Part shown: in pieces, positions 25,461 through 36,676 of the stretch | How the letters are laid out: each line of letters starts with the position of its first letter | Numbering within the stretch: position 1 is the first letter of the stretch | Source: Lysobacter sp. | Lineage (GTDB): Bacteria; Pseudomonadota; Gammaproteobacteria; Xanthomonadales; Xanthomonadaceae | Length of the DNA stretch: 64,000 nucleotides | Assembly (NCBI GenBank): GCA_011526085.1 | Contig: WYBC01000017.1 | Span: 186,001 to 250,000, forward strand | Reading direction: 5' to 3' | Program-made: the position numbers and the translations under genes | The notes under the pieces: model-generated | Told to the model about the DNA's origin: nothing | What the model saw: the letters and a program-made list of their open reading frames with translations, nothing else | The model's database searches: none

Positions 25461-25644
25461 GTCGTCAGTCGTCCTGGGAGCGTTTCGTCTGGTATGGGTC
25501 GAGTGTTGGCCCGGCGATTATCGCCGAAGGGCATCCGTTGCGGGCAGCGCCCGCTGCACCGACCGCGGGTACCCCGGTCGGCGTTCGGCGACATTCTCGA
25601 GGGCCGCGTCCGGTACGGTCTTGATCGCGATCAATCGGCCCCGT

Positions 25645-27015
25645 TCAGGCCGCGGCGCGGACGGCCGCGGCGAGCCGGTCGAGGGTCGTCTGCATCAGCG
25701 CGGCGTCGTCGGCCTCCACGGTCACCCGCACCACCGGCTCGGTGCCCGAAGGCCGCAGGAACGCACGGCCCCTGCCCTGCACCGCCGCCTGCGCCTCGGC
25801 CAGCGCGGCCTTCACGCTGTCCGCTTCGGCAGGACGGCTGCCGGCGGCGACCTTCACGTTGACGGTCTTCTGCGGCACCTTGGCGAACCCGGCCAGCACC
25901 TGCTGCAGGCTCAAACCGCGCCGGCGCAGCACTTCCAGCACCTGCAGGGCGCTGATGATGCCGTCGCCGGAACTGACCCGATCCAGGCACAGCAGATGCC
26001 CCGAGGTCTCGCCGCCGAGGGTGCCACCGCGCTCCAGCAGCGCCTGATGCACGTAGCGGTCGCCGACCCTGGTCCGCAGGAATTCGATGCCGCGCTCGGC
26101 GAAGGCGCGCTCCAGTCCGTAATTGGTCATCAGCGTGCCGACCACCGGGCCGCGCAGACGGCCATCGAGCTGCCAGTCGGTGGCGAGGACGTAGAGCAGA
26201 TCGTCGCCGTCGCGCACCTGGCCATCGCTGTCGACGAACATCACCCGGTCGCCGTCGCCGTCGAAGGCGATGCCGAGGTCGGCGCCGGTCTCGCGGACAC
26301 GGGCCACCAGGGCTTCCGGATGGGTGGAGCCGACGCCGTCGTTGATGTTGACGCCGTTCGGATCGACGCCGATGGCCTCGACCCGGGCACCCAGCTCGCG
26401 CAGCACCAGCGGACCGATCTGGTAGGTCGCGCCGTGCGCGCAGTCGACCACGATGCGCATGCCGCCGAGATCGAAGCGGCGCGCGACCGATCCCTTGCAG
26501 GCTTCCACGTATCGACCGATGGCGTCGCGCGTGCGCACCGCCTTGCCCAACTGATCCGACGGCACCGTGCTGAAAGGTTTGTCGAGCGCGGCCTCGATCG
26601 CCAGCTCGGTGGCGTCGTCGAGCTTCTCGCCCTCGGCCGAGAAGAATTTGATGCCGTTGTCGTAATGCGGATTGTGCGACGCGCTGATGACGATCCCGCC
26701 GTCGGCGCCCAGCGAACGCGTGAGGTGCGACACCGCCGGCGTCGGCATCGGCCCCATCAACTGCACGTCGACGCCCGCCGCGACCAGTCCGGCTTCCAGC
26801 GCGGCTTCGAACATGTAATTCGAGATCCGGGTGTCCTTGCCGATCACCACCAGCGGCTTGCGCCATTGGCCGCCGCGCGCCGGATCCGGATGCCCGCCCG
26901 CCGCGTGCAGCGCATGGCCGTAGGCGTTGCCCAGCCGCAGCACGAAGTCCGCCGAAATCGGGCCTTCGCCCACGCGCCCCCGGATGCCGTCGGTACCGAA
27001 ATATCTGCGTGTCAT
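25645..27015 (-). CDS. glmM: Phosphoglucosamine mutase
   Basis: Converts glucosamine 6-phosphate to glucosamine 1-phosphate for peptidoglycan and lipopolysaccharide. The 456-residue protein has the phosphoserine loop [10 protein letters not shown] with the catalytic serine at residue 113, the metal loop [10 protein letters not shown], the sugar loop GGETSGH and the C-terminal phosphate loop [12 protein letters not shown] used the ATG at 27015 ([13 protein letters not shown]), the universal family start; the frame runs on to 27150 without similarity. Confidence 0.98.
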   Translation of the reverse strand: MTRRYFGTDGIRGRVGEGPISADFVLRLGNAYGHALHAAGGHPDPARGGQWRKPLVVIGKDTRISNYMFEAALEAGLVAAGVDVQLMGPMPTPAVSHLTRSLGADGGIVISASHNPHYDNGIKFFSAEGEKLDDATELAIEAALDKPFSTVPSDQLGKAVRTRDAIGRYVEACKGSVARRFDLGGMRIVVDCAHGATYQIGPLVLRELGARVEAIGVDPNGVNINDGVGSTHPEALVARVRETGADLGIAFDGDGDRVMFVDSDGQVRDGDDLLYVLATDWQLDGRLRGPVVGTLMTNYGLERAFAERGIEFLRTRVGDRYVHQALLERGGTLGGETSGHLLCLDRVSSGDGIISALQVLEVLRRRGLSLQQVLAGFAKVPQKTVNVKVAAGSRPAEADSVKAALAEAQAAVQGRGRAFLRPSGTEPVVRVTVEADDAALMQTTLDRLAAAVRAAA

Positions 27016-27519
27016 TCTCGTTCGTGTCCTCTTTCCGGGCCGTCGGGGGCCTTCTGTAAAAACCGGTTCGTGCATTTCGCGGTCGGGTTCGCTCCATCGC
27101 CGAAACGGAAAACATCCGTTTCCCTGGCCATGTGGAGTAGCGTCCGGCATCGCGATCCGGATGCGGTCGCGATGCGCGGAACGGCGTGCCGCGCATCATC
27201 GCGCAAGCCACTCGCACCACCGCCTTTCCGGATGTCCGGATGATCGCCCGACGCAGCGACAGCGTGCGATGCCTGGCGAAGCGCGATCGCCGGAACCGCC
27301 TCGATCGCGATCAACACGGTGTTTCCGCACATCGGCAGTTGCGTTCGTCGCGGAAGGGATCCCGTGGCGCGGGCACGGGAAAAGCCCGGCGTTTGTCCGC
27401 AATCGCGGATCTCCGCGAAAGAATGCGGGAAAGGATTCCGCGCGGCGTACCCGCGCGGAATCGGGTTCCGGCGATCCGGGCTTCGCCCGGGAAAATCAGG
27501 CAACGCGCGCCAGACTGTT
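27016..27519. other. 504-bp intergenic stretch without a gene
   Basis: No convincing coding region was found between glmM and accD, although one frame is open on the minus strand from 27539 to 27012. The region is slightly less GC-rich than its neighbours and contains several dyads, notably the 12-bp hairpin at 27434-27462 and a smaller CCGGGC / GCCCGG hairpin at 27476-27490. The glmM promoter must lie at its left end. It may also hold a small RNA, but nothing in the sequence proves that. Confidence 0.5.
27434..27462 (-). terminator. 12-bp hairpin downstream of accD
   Basis: Perfect inverted repeat GATTCCGCGCGG / CCGCGCGGAATC with a 5-base loop, 57 bases beyond the accD stop. On the minus strand it is followed by CTTTCCCGCATTCTTT, a weak T-rich tract. 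Likely the transcription terminator of the trpB-trpA-accD side, on structural grounds only. Confidence 0.55.
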
Positions 27520-28410
27520 TCAGCTTTCCACCACGGCATCGTCTTCCGGCTGCGGCTGGCGCATCAGCAGCGCGACCAGATGCGCGATGCGTTCGCGCAG
27601 TTCGCGGCGGTCGCAGATCTGGTCGATGACGCCATGTTCGAGCAGGAACTCGGGGCGCTGGAAGCCTTCCGGAAGCGTTTCGCGCACGGTCTGCTCGATC
27701 ACGCGCGGACCCGCGAAACCGATCAGCGCGCCGGGCTCGGCCATGTTGATGTCGCCGAGCATCGCGAACGAGGCGGACACGCCGCCAGTGGTCGGATGGG
27801 TCATGACCGAGATGTACGGCAGGCCGGCGGCGCGCAGGCGTCCCAGCGCGGCGGAGGTCTTGGCCATCTGCATCAGCGAGAACAGGCTCTCGTGCATGCG
27901 CGCGCCGCCGCTGGCGGAGAAGCACACGAAGGGCGCGCCGAGGTCGCGCGCGCGCTCGACGCCGCGGGCGAAGCGCTCGCCCACCACCGAACCCATCGAA
28001 CCGCCCATGAAGGCGAAATCGAAGGCGCCGGCGACGATCGGACGGGTGCGCAGCGCGCCTTCCAGGACGACCAGGGCGTCGCGCTCGCCGGTGGACTTCT
28101 GCGCGGCCTTGATGCGATCGGAGTATTTCTTCTGGTCCTTGAATTTCAGGACGTCGGTCGGCCCCAGCTCCGGCGCGATTTCGATGCCGGTGCCCTCGTC
28201 GAGAAAGGCCCGGAGACGGGCCCGGGCGCGGATCGGCCTGTGGAACGCGCATTTCGGACAGACCTCGAGGTTGTCCTCCAGTTCCTGCCGGTACAACACC
28301 CCACCACACCCGTCGCACTTCTCCCACAGACCTTCGGGAACGCTGCGTTTACGGGCGGCTCCGCTTTCCGTGCGGATGCGAACGGGCATCAGTTTTTTCA
28401 GCCAGGACAT
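27520..28410 (-). CDS. accD: Acetyl-CoA carboxylase, carboxyltransferase subunit beta
   Basis: With AccA it transfers carboxyl from carboxybiotin to acetyl-CoA, making malonyl-CoA for fatty acid synthesis. The 296-residue product has the N-terminal zinc ribbon with cysteines 32, 35, 51 and 54 and the carboxyltransferase core with [27 protein letters not shown] and the oxyanion glycine pairs. The ATG at 28410 (MSWLKKLMP) matches the family start; the frame extends to 28467 without support. Lies 111 bp downstream of trpA, the trpBA-accD neighbourhood seen in many gammaproteobacteria. Confidence 0.97.
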   Translation of the reverse strand: MSWLKKLMPVRIRTESGAARKRSVPEGLWEKCDGCGGVLYRQELEDNLEVCPKCAFHRPIRARARLRAFLDEGTGIEIAPELGPTDVLKFKDQKKYSDRIKAAQKSTGERDALVVLEGALRTRPIVAGAFDFAFMGGSMGSVVGERFARGVERARDLGAPFVCFSASGGARMHESLFSLMQMAKTSAALGRLRAAGLPYISVMTHPTTGGVSASFAMLGDINMAEPGALIGFAGPRVIEQTVRETLPEGFQRPEFLLEHGVIDQICDRRELRERIAHLVALLMRQPQPEDDAVVES

Positions 28411-28521
28411 GCGTTCGGGTGTCTTCGTCGTCGTTCGGCCGGATGGCCGCAAGTACGAGTCTAGCAAGACTGCATGGCGAGGGCCGTTCAGTGGCGTATG
28501 CCGGCCCGCCCCGGGACGGGC

Positions 28522-29325
28522 TCATCCCGCGTCCAGCGCGGCCCGCAGCGGGGCCAGGAAGGCCGAGGCCCTGGCCGCGGCGTCGCTGGTGTCCGCCGCC
28601 TCGGCCAGGGCCGCGACCAGGGCGCTGCCGACCACCACGCCCTCCGCCGAGCGCGCCATCGCGGCCGCGCTGGCGGCGTCCTTGATGCCGAAACCGGCCA
28701 CCACCGGCACCCCGGCACGGGCGCGGATCGTGGCCAGATGCCCGCTGGCGTCGCCGGTATCGAGCCGATCGGCACCGGTGACCCCGGCATAGCTGACGTA
28801 GTAGAGATAGCCCTCGGCATCGGCGCAGAGGCGGTCGAGGCGCGCGTCCGGAGTGGTCGGCGAAGCCAGCAGGATCAGCGACAGCCCATGCGCCCGCATC
28901 GCGATGCGCAGGTCGTCGGCCTCTTCCGGCGGCAGGTCGACCAACAGCAGACCGTCGACGCCGGCCGCCGCCGCTTCTTCGGCGAAGCGCGCATAACCGC
29001 GGATCTCGACCGGGTTGAGATACCCCATCAGCACGACCGGCGTCTCGGCGTCGTCCACCCGGAACTCGCGCACGGCCTGCAGCACGAAGGTCAGACCGGC
29101 GCCACGGGCCAGCGCGCGCTCGGAGCTGCGCTGGATGGTCGGGCCATCGGCCATCGGATCGGAGAACGGGACGCCGAGTTCGATCACGTCGGCACCGGCG
29201 GCGACCAGCGCGTGCATCACCGGCACGGTGGCCTCCCGCGAAGGATCGCCGGCGGTGACGAAGGGCACCAGCGCCTTGCGGCCGGCGGATTTCAGTTGCG
29301 CGAAACGGGTGTCGATGCGGTTCAT
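28522..29325 (-). CDS. trpA: Tryptophan synthase alpha chain
   Basis: Cleaves indole-3-glycerol phosphate to indole and glyceraldehyde 3-phosphate; the indole is channelled to TrpB. The 267-residue TIM barrel has catalytic Glu49 and Asp60 in VIELGVPFSDPMADGP and the phosphate-binding region near VVGSALV. Start is the ATG at 29325. Unusually, a separate secreted-protein gene lies between it and trpB. A small GC-rich dyad (28504-28521) follows its stop. Confidence 0.97.
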   Translation of the reverse strand: MNRIDTRFAQLKSAGRKALVPFVTAGDPSREATVPVMHALVAAGADVIELGVPFSDPMADGPTIQRSSERALARGAGLTFVLQAVREFRVDDAETPVVLMGYLNPVEIRGYARFAEEAAAAGVDGLLLVDLPPEEADDLRIAMRAHGLSLILLASPTTPDARLDRLCADAEGYLYYVSYAGVTGADRLDTGDASGHLATIRARAGVPVVAGFGIKDAASAAAMARSAEGVVVGSALVAALAEAADTSDAAARASAFLAPLRAALDAG

Positions 29326-29381
29326 GGATTCGGTCGCGAAGAGGCGGCGGGATGGACTGCGCCGCGGGGAGGTGGGCGAGA

Positions 29382-29936
29382 TCAGTTCGCAGGGGACAGG
29401 GATGTCTTGCGCAGACGATCCCAGACCGCTTCGATGATCCTCATGGACGCGTCATCGGGGTGACAGGACTCGCCATCGCATGCGTCCCTGAGCAGCGCGT
29501 GATTGCCGCGCCACAGTCCCAATTCATTGCGTATGCCAGTACCCCAACCATGGTGATAGCGGACGAGATCATCGCGGGACTGCGATGCGATCAACTTGCG
29601 ATCCTCGTCGGACAAGCCTGCGAGGATGCCATCGACGGCGCGCTCCAGCGTGCGCGGCCAAGCCAGGCTTTCACGGGCCGTGTTCGCTCGGATATCGATC
29701 CATTCACGATCGGAATCGAGCAACAGCCGTCGGCATCTCGAATACCAGGCATCGATCGACTGCAGGTCCGTGCCCGCTTCGTCGACATTCTCGATCGCGG
29801 CGACGCGCTCGTAAGCGTTCAGCAACTCGATCGCACCACAGGGCTTGTCCGCCAGAGGATCCTGCGCGTATCGCGCGGAGGCGAACATCGGCATGCACAG
29901 CGACGCCGCTGCGAACGCCAGCGTCATGGATCGCAT
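29382..29936 (-). CDS. Secreted DUF6794-like hypothetical protein between trpB and trpA
   Basis: A 184-residue protein with a signal peptide (MRSMTLAFAAASLCMPMFASA) and a C-terminal segment, residues about 115-180, with the pattern LSDEDRKLIASQSRDDLVRYH, GIRNELGLWRG and CHPDDAS.RIIEAVW. From memory this resembles the DUF6794 fold (GLG..IRN..GLW...HPDD...I), a family without known function. Four cysteines would suit a periplasmic protein. It begins eight bases after the trpB stop, so it is probably co-transcribed and translationally coupled. There is no link to tryptophan synthesis visible in the protein itself. An ATG at 29927 (residue 4) is an alternative start. Confidence 0.75.
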   Translation of the reverse strand: MRSMTLAFAAASLCMPMFASARYAQDPLADKPCGAIELLNAYERVAAIENVDEAGTDLQSIDAWYSRCRRLLLDSDREWIDIRANTARESLAWPRTLERAVDGILAGLSDEDRKLIASQSRDDLVRYHHGWGTGIRNELGLWRGNHALLRDACDGESCHPDDASMRIIEAVWDRLRKTSLSPAN

Positions 29937-29944
29937 CGCCGTAC

Positions 29945-31171
<1,227 letters not shown>

Positions 31172-31235
31172 GGCGGCGTTGGCGTGGTCGGGCGGCGGCG
31201 ATGCCTCAGTTTATCGCAGGGCCGCAGCGGACAAC

Positions 31236-31248
31236 TGATATAAAATCA
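31236..31248. promoter_or_regulatory. Candidate LysR-type operator between trpB and its regulator
   Basis: The dyad TGAT-ATAAA-ATCA is an interrupted palindrome that also satisfies the T-N11-A rule for LysR-family binding sites. It lies in the AT-rich centre of the 106-bp divergent intergenic region, 30 bases before the regulator start. By analogy with TrpI of Pseudomonas, the regulator could bind here to control trpB-trpA and itself; that is inference. Confidence 0.5.
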
Positions 31249-31277
31249 ATCGAACCCGTTACCAAAACTCACAGGTC

Positions 31278-32174
31278 ATGAGCCGGAACCTGCCGCCGCT
31301 GAACGCCCTGCGCGCCTTCGAAGCCGTGGCCCGGCTCGAAAGCGTCAGCCGCGCCGCCGCCGAACTGCACGTCACCCATGGCGCGGTCAGCCGGCAGCTG
31401 CGGGCGCTGGAAGACGCCGTGGGCGCCGCGCTCTTCGTCCGCCAGGGCCGCGGGGTGGCGTTGACCCCGCTCGGCCACCGCCTGCACGGCGCGGCCGCGG
31501 CGGCCTTCGACCCGCTGCGCGCGGCCTGGACCGAACTGCGCCGCGTGCCGCAGCAGGCGCCGCTGGTGCTGGGCTGCCCGGGCAGCGTGCTGGCGCGCTG
31601 GATGATCCCGCGACTGGACCGGTTGGCGCGCGAGCGGCCGGAGCTGCAACTGCATCTGTCCGCCAGCGAAAGCGCGCCCGACGCGCAACTCGGCGGCCTG
31701 GACGCCGCGCTGATGATCGCGTCGCCGCCGTGGCCGCAGGACTGGCAGGTGCATGTCCTCGCCCCGGAACGGATCAGCCCGGTCGTCGGCCCGCGCTGGC
31801 CCGGAGTCGAATCGCTGCACGGCGCGCCGCCGCAGGCGCTCGCGGCCCATGCGCTGCTGCACACCGCCTCGCGGCCGCAGGCCTGGCGCGACTGGGCCGT
31901 GCGCGTCGGGCTGGATGCCGAGAGCCTGCGCATGGGCACCGGTTTCGACCATCTCTACTACCTGCTGGAAGCCGCGGTCGCGGGCCTGGGCATCGCCATC
32001 GCGCCGGAACCGCTGGTCGCGGACGACATCGCCACCGGACGGCTGCTGGCGCCGTGGGGCTTCGTCGAAACCGACGCGCAGTGGGTGTTGTGCGCGTCGA
32101 AACGCGCGTCCAATCCGCGGATCGAACCGCTGGCCGAGTGGTTGAGGCATTCCCTGCAGACCCGGGGGTCGTGA
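31278..32174 (+). CDS. LysR-family transcriptional regulator (TrpI-like)
   Basis: A 298-residue LysR-type regulator: N-terminal winged helix-turn-helix (residues about 5-65, with SVSRAAAELHVTHGAVSRQLRALE) and a C-terminal effector domain. The wording LPPLNALRAFEAVARLESVSRAA and the position divergent from trpB resemble TrpI, which in Pseudomonas activates trpBA in response to indole-3-glycerol phosphate. GcvA/AmpR-type relatives share this N-terminus, so the effector is uncertain. Start at the ATG at 31278 with AGGT close upstream. Convergent with trpF, 28 bp apart. Confidence 0.87.
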   Translation: MSRNLPPLNALRAFEAVARLESVSRAAAELHVTHGAVSRQLRALEDAVGAALFVRQGRGVALTPLGHRLHGAAAAAFDPLRAAWTELRRVPQQAPLVLGCPGSVLARWMIPRLDRLARERPELQLHLSASESAPDAQLGGLDAALMIASPPWPQDWQVHVLAPERISPVVGPRWPGVESLHGAPPQALAAHALLHTASRPQAWRDWAVRVGLDAESLRMGTGFDHLYYLLEAAVAGLGIAIAPEPLVADDIATGRLLAPWGFVETDAQWVLCASKRASNPRIEPLAEWLRHSLQTRGS

Positions 32175-32202
32175 GCGCCGGTTCGGCTTCAAGGATCTCG
32201 GG

Positions 32203-32898
32203 TCAGGTGCGCTGGGAGGATCGGGTGCCGGCGTTGTCGGCGCGCATCACTTCCTGGACGAACCGCCGCATGCGCGCGGCGTCCTTGATTCCCGGCGCGG
32301 ACTCGATCCCGCTCGACACATCCACGCCCCAGGCACCGGTGGCACGGACCGCATCGAAGACGTTGTCGGGCGTGAGCCCGCCCGCGATCAGGAACGGCCG
32401 CGCGAAATCCTGCGGCACCCGCGCCCAATCGAAGGTTCTGCCGCTGCCGCCGGCCTCGCCCGTGGCGTGACTGTCGAACAGGAACGCCCTCGCATGCGGA
32501 TAGCGTGCGACCAGCGTGCCGATGGGTTCGCCGCCCTCTCCGCCCATCGCCACCGCCTTCATGTACGGCAGGCCGAAGGCGGCGCAGAACGCGTCGTCCT
32601 CGCCACCGTGGAACTGCAGCAGGCTCGGGCGCACGGCGTCGATGGTGGCGCGCACCTCTTCGGCCGGGTTGTCCATGAAGAGTGCGACCGCGTCGACGAA
32701 GGGCGGCAGGGCGTCGCGGATCGTCGCGGCCTGTCGGGCATCGACGCGGCGCTTGCTGCGGGCCGCGAAGATCAGGCCGATGGCATCGACGCCGAGCGCG
32801 GCGGCCGTCAACGCATCCTCGATGCGGGTCATGCCGCAGCACTTGATGCGGGTACGCGGCGGATGGCGGAAACTCCCATCGCGGAAGGTGTCAGGCAT
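32203..32898 (-). CDS. trpF: Phosphoribosylanthranilate isomerase
   Basis: Third committed step of tryptophan synthesis, an Amadori rearrangement. The 231-residue TIM barrel has the family N-terminus RIKCCGMTR with the catalytic cysteine, the LQFHGGED loop, and GGLTPDNV plus [16 protein letters not shown] at the phosphate site. The start at the ATG at 32898 overlaps the truA stop by eight bases and adds a short leader before IKCCGMTR. truA-trpF adjacency is common in gammaproteobacteria. Confidence 0.96.
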   Translation of the reverse strand: MPDTFRDGSFRHPPRTRIKCCGMTRIEDALTAAALGVDAIGLIFAARSKRRVDARQAATIRDALPPFVDAVALFMDNPAEEVRATIDAVRPSLLQFHGGEDDAFCAAFGLPYMKAVAMGGEGGEPIGTLVARYPHARAFLFDSHATGEAGGSGRTFDWARVPQDFARPFLIAGGLTPDNVFDAVRATGAWGVDVSSGIESAPGIKDAARMRRFVQEVMRADNAGTRSSQRT

Positions 32899-33682
32899 CG
32901 AACCGCACCTCGTCCGGCAACGGCAACGTGCGCGGATAACGCGGGCCGACGAACACCAGCCCCTGCGCCGGCGCGGTCGGCCCGGCGAGCGTGCGATCGC
33001 GGCCTTCCAGCACCTCGGCGAGCCACGCTTCCGGCCGCTCGCCCGCGCCAACTTCCAGCAGCGAACCGACCATGTTGCGGACCTGGTGATGCAGGAACGC
33101 ATTGGCCTGCACGGTGAAACTCACGACGTCGCCATCGCGCGAGACATCCAGCCGCTGCAGTTCGCGGCGCGCGTGCGCGGCCTGGCAATGCACGGTGCGG
33201 AACGCGGAGAAATCGCGCTCGCCGAGCAACTGCTGCGCGGCGCGATGCATGGCGTCCACGTCCAGCGGGCGGCGCTCCCAGGCCAGCCACTGGCGACCCA
33301 GCGCCGGACGCACCTGATGATTGAGCAGGCGATAGCGATAGCGCCGCGCGCGCGCGGAAAAACGCGCGCTGAAATCGTCGGCGACGGGGGCGCACCAGCG
33401 GATGCGCATCGACGGCGGCAACCGCGACGTGGTACCGAGGACCCAGGCGCGCGGCGTGCGCGGCGCATCGCTGTCGAAATGCACGACCTGGCATTCGGCG
33501 TGGACGCCGGCATCGGTCCGGCCGGCGCAGATGGTTTCGACCGGATGCGCGGCGACGCCGCTCAGCGCCTCCTCCAGCGTCGCCTGCAGCGTGACCGGAC
33601 CGCCGTTGTCGCCGTGCGCGGTGAGGCGCTGCCAGCCGTGGAAGTCGCTGCCGTCGTATTCGACGCCAAGGGCGTAACGCAT
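32891..33682 (-). CDS. truA: tRNA pseudouridine(38-40) synthase TruA
   Basis: Modifies U38-40 in the anticodon stem-loop of many tRNAs. The 263-residue product has the catalytic aspartate at residue 57 in [10 protein letters not shown], the [11 protein letters not shown]-terminus and the [13 protein letters not shown] motif. The ATG at 33682 lies 26 bp downstream of fimV and the gene overlaps trpF by eight bases, so fimV-truA-trpF are probably one transcript. Confidence 0.97.
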   Translation of the reverse strand: MRYALGVEYDGSDFHGWQRLTAHGDNGGPVTLQATLEEALSGVAAHPVETICAGRTDAGVHAECQVVHFDSDAPRTPRAWVLGTTSRLPPSMRIRWCAPVADDFSARFSARARRYRYRLLNHQVRPALGRQWLAWERRPLDVDAMHRAAQQLLGERDFSAFRTVHCQAAHARRELQRLDVSRDGDVVSFTVQANAFLHHQVRNMVGSLLEVGAGERPEAWLAEVLEGRDRTLAGPTAPAQGLVFVGPRYPRTLPLPDEVRFDA

Positions 33683-33708
33683 CGCGTGGTCCCGCGCCGT
33701 CGCCGGCG

Positions 33709-35547
33709 TCAGCCGAGATCCTGCAGCAGCCGCTCCGCTTCGCGGCGCACGTCGACGCTGTCGCCGCGGGTGGCCACTTCCTGCAGCAGGCTGCGCGCGG
33801 TGTCGCGGTCGCCCATGTCGAGATAGGCCTTGGCCAGATCCAGCCGTCCCTGTCCGGGCGGCGACGCGTTCAGCGGCGCCACTTCGGCACCGCCGGCATG
33901 CCAGGTGGGCACACCGCGTGGCGGCGAGACCGGCTTCGGCGCTTCCGGTTCGACCGGCTTCGCCAGTCGGTTCCACGCCGGCTCCGCCGGTTCGACGGCG
34001 GGCACCTCGTCGGCGAAGGCGCTTTCCTCCACGTCCGCGCCGCTCGCGGTCTCCACCGATTCGAACTTCGGCACCGCTGCGGCGAGACGTTCGGTATCGC
34101 GCGCGGGCGCGACCGTCACGACGGGCGCCGCACGACGACGCAGCCACCACACCGCCAGCAGCACCAGACCGACCGCGATCCCGATCCACGGACCGAGGCC
34201 GGACACGGTCGCGGCCGGCGGCGTCGCGGCCTGGCTGGTCGCCAGCTTCTGCTGCGCCGCGGCCAGCTCGCTGTCCTTCATCGACAGCAGTTCGTTCTGC
34301 TTCTGCTGCAGTTGTTCCAGCTCGGCGACGCGCGCCTTCAGCTCCTGCACTTCGGCTTCGCGTGCGGCCAGCGTTTCTTTGCTCTGCTGGAGTTCCTGTT
34401 GTCGCAACATGTCGCCCTCACCGCCGGCGCTCACGCCGGATCGCGTGCCCGCCCGCTTCGCGTCGTTCGCGGAGGGCGGCACAATTTCGAGTCGCGCCTG
34501 CGCGGTCGCGCGGGCCTTGCGCGAACCGCCCGCGGTCGCGGCGGCAGGCGTCGCGGCGGCGTCGCCGGCCGGCGCACCGACCACCGCCGGCGGCTGCGGC
34601 AGCGCGCGGCCGGCCCCGCGCCACTGCGCGGCCTGTTCGCGCACCACCACCGCGGCTTCGTCGGGCGTATAGCTGCCGATGACGTTCGCGTCGGGAATGC
34701 GCAGCACGGCACCGGCCTTGAGCCGGTTGGCGTTGCCGCCGATGAAGGCTTCAGGATTCGCGCGCAGCAGCGCGAGGATGGTCTGGTCGAGGCTGAAACC
34801 GCGATCCAGGTCGGCGGCGATACCGCCGAGGGTCTCGCCGGGACGCACGGTCCGGGTCTCGCCGCCGGGCAGGATGTCGATCGGCGCCGCGGTCGCGGCC
34901 ACCGGCGCGGCCGGTTCAGGCACCACGGACTCCGGCGGCAGCGGGATCGGCATCGGCGCCGGCGACGACAGAGGGTCGGTCGGCGTCGATGCGGTCTGCT
35001 CGCCCGGCCGCAGCGGAACCGGTGTCGGCGCCGGGGCTTCGAGGGGATTGGCCGGCGGCGGGTCCGGCAAACGGACCACGGTGTTGCCGGGATCGACCGT
35101 CGCTTCCTGGATGGGCGGCTGCGCCGGCGCCGCGGCGGTCTGCGGCGTGTCCAGCAGGGCCGAATACTCGCGGACCAGTCGACCCTGGCCCCAGTCGACT
35201 TCCAGCAGGAAGGTGAGCAGGGGCTGCTCGACCGGCGCGGCGCTGGTGACCCGGATGACCGGTCGGCCGCGGGCGTCGAGGGCGACCGCGAACTGCAGGT
35301 TGGAGACGATGCCCTGTGGGGCCGACAGCCCCACCCGGGCGAAGGTTTCGGGCGAGGCCAGCCGTGCCTGCAGCATCTCCAGTTCGGCCGGATCGTTGGA
35401 AATGACCGGGATTTCCGCCAGCAGCGGCTGGTCGCGCTGCGACAGCACCCGGATCTGGCCCAGCCCGAGCGCCCACGCCGACAGCGGCGACAACAAGGCC
35501 ACCACTGCCAGTAACGCGCTAACTGTGATCCGCAAGTGTTTGATCAC
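33709..35547 (-). CDS. fimV: FimV/HubP-family polar hub protein with LysM domain
   Basis: FimV-type proteins mark the cell pole and support type IV pilus function. The 612-residue product has a signal peptide (about 1-27), the FimV N-terminal domain starting [20 protein letters not shown], a Pro-rich linker (140-225), a LysM peptidoglycan-binding domain (about 231-285), a coiled coil (382-438), one membrane helix (451-470) and a C-terminal TPR-like FimV domain ([21 protein letters not shown]). The start is the GTG at 35547, with GGGGA upstream. The asd-fimV-truA order matches Pseudomonas and Xanthomonas. It is shorter than Pseudomonas FimV, mainly in the cytoplasmic region. Confidence 0.92.
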   Translation of the reverse strand: MIKHLRITVSALLAVVALLSPLSAWALGLGQIRVLSQRDQPLLAEIPVISNDPAELEMLQARLASPETFARVGLSAPQGIVSNLQFAVALDARGRPVIRVTSAAPVEQPLLTFLLEVDWGQGRLVREYSALLDTPQTAAAPAQPPIQEATVDPGNTVVRLPDPPPANPLEAPAPTPVPLRPGEQTASTPTDPLSSPAPMPIPLPPESVVPEPAAPVAATAAPIDILPGGETRTVRPGETLGGIAADLDRGFSLDQTILALLRANPEAFIGGNANRLKAGAVLRIPDANVIGSYTPDEAAVVVREQAAQWRGAGRALPQPPAVVGAPAGDAAATPAAATAGGSRKARATAQARLEIVPPSANDAKRAGTRSGVSAGGEGDMLRQQELQQSKETLAAREAEVQELKARVAELEQLQQKQNELLSMKDSELAAAQQKLATSQAATPPAATVSGLGPWIGIAVGLVLLAVWWLRRRAAPVVTVAPARDTERLAAAVPKFESVETASGADVEESAFADEVPAVEPAEPAWNRLAKPVEPEAPKPVSPPRGVPTWHAGGAEVAPLNASPPGQGRLDLAKAYLDMGDRDTARSLLQEVATRGDSVDVRREAERLLQDLG

Positions 35548-35639
35548 GCTTGTCCCCAGGAACGACCCCGAGACTCTAGCCGCCTGCTCCAGGCTTCGCA
35601 ACTTCCGGGGTTCGCAACGGTTGTCCTTGTCTCCCGCCC

Positions 35640-36656
35640 TCAGCCCTCGGCCGCGACGAGCTCGGCGATCTGCACCGCATTCAGGGCGGCGCCCTTGCGG
35701 ATGTTGTCGGAGACGATCCACAGATTGATCGCCCGCGGATGCGAGAAATCGTCGCGGATGCGGCCCACGTAGACCGGATCGCGGCCCGACGCATGGCTGA
35801 CCGGGGTCGGATACCCGCCCGCCCTGCGCTCGTCCACGATCTCCACGCCCGGCGCGGTCGACAGCAGAGTGCGGACCTCGTCGGCGGTGATCTTCTCGCG
35901 GGTCTCGACGTTCACCGCCTCGGAATGGCCGTAGAACACCGGCACGCGGACCGCGGTCGGATTCACCTGGATGTTCTGGTCGCCGAGGATCTTGCGGGTC
36001 TCCCAGACCAGCTTCATTTCTTCCTTGGTGAAGCCGTTGTCGAGGAAATCGTCGATGTGCGGGATCAGGTTGAACGCGATCTGCGCCTGGAAGCGCTGCG
36101 GCTCGACATCCTGGAAATTCAGCAGCGCCGCGGTCTGCCGGCCGAGTTCTTCGAGACCGGAACGACCGGCGCCGGAGACCGACTGGTAGGTCGCGACGTT
36201 GATGCGCTCGATCCCGGCCTTGCGGTGGATCGGGCCCAGCGCGACCACCATCTGCATGGTCGAACAGTTCGGATTGGCGATGATGCCGCGCGGCCGCTGC
36301 TTCGCCGCCTCCGGGTTCACTTCGCTGACCACCAGCGGCACGTCGTCGTCGTAACGGAAGGCCGAGGAGTTGTCGATCACCACCGCGCCGGCGGCAGCGA
36401 ATTTCGGCGCGTATTCCTTCGAGATCGAACCGCCGGCCGAGAACAGCGCGATGTCCACGCCGGCCGGATCGAACGTGGCCAGATCGCGCACCATCACTTC
36501 GTCGTCGCCGAACTTCACGTACTCGCCGGCCGAACGCTCGCTCGCCAGCGCCACGATCTCGCCGACCGGGAATTTGCGCTCGGCGAGGATCGACAGCATC
36601 ACCTCGCCCACGGCGCCCGTCGCGCCGACCACCGCCACCTTGAATTGCCTGCTCAT
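35640..36656 (-). CDS. asd: Aspartate-semialdehyde dehydrogenase
   Basis: Reduces aspartyl phosphate to the semialdehyde, feeding lysine, threonine, methionine and diaminopimelate synthesis. The 338-residue product has the NADP loop GATGAVGEVM, the catalytic Cys131 in ANPNCSTMQM and the active-site histidine in the SHASGRDPVYVGRIR block. ATG at 36656. Lies 92 bp upstream of fimV and 147 bp downstream of aroC; the latter gap holds a 23-bp inverted repeat. Confidence 0.97.
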   Translation of the reverse strand: MSRQFKVAVVGATGAVGEVMLSILAERKFPVGEIVALASERSAGEYVKFGDDEVMVRDLATFDPAGVDIALFSAGGSISKEYAPKFAAAGAVVIDNSSAFRYDDDVPLVVSEVNPEAAKQRPRGIIANPNCSTMQMVVALGPIHRKAGIERINVATYQSVSGAGRSGLEELGRQTAALLNFQDVEPQRFQAQIAFNLIPHIDDFLDNGFTKEEMKLVWETRKILGDQNIQVNPTAVRVPVFYGHSEAVNVETREKITADEVRTLLSTAPGVEIVDERRAGGYPTPVSHASGRDPVYVGRIRDDFSHPRAINLWIVSDNIRKGAALNAVQIAELVAAEG

Positions 36657-36676
36657 TTCGAATGCCCTTGTCTGTT

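Noticed and set aside
27012-27539. 175-codon minus-strand frame in the glmM-accD gap
   Set aside because: Runs into both neighbours, has irregular composition with scattered Cys, Trp and Arg, no ribosome-binding site and no similarity that I recognise.
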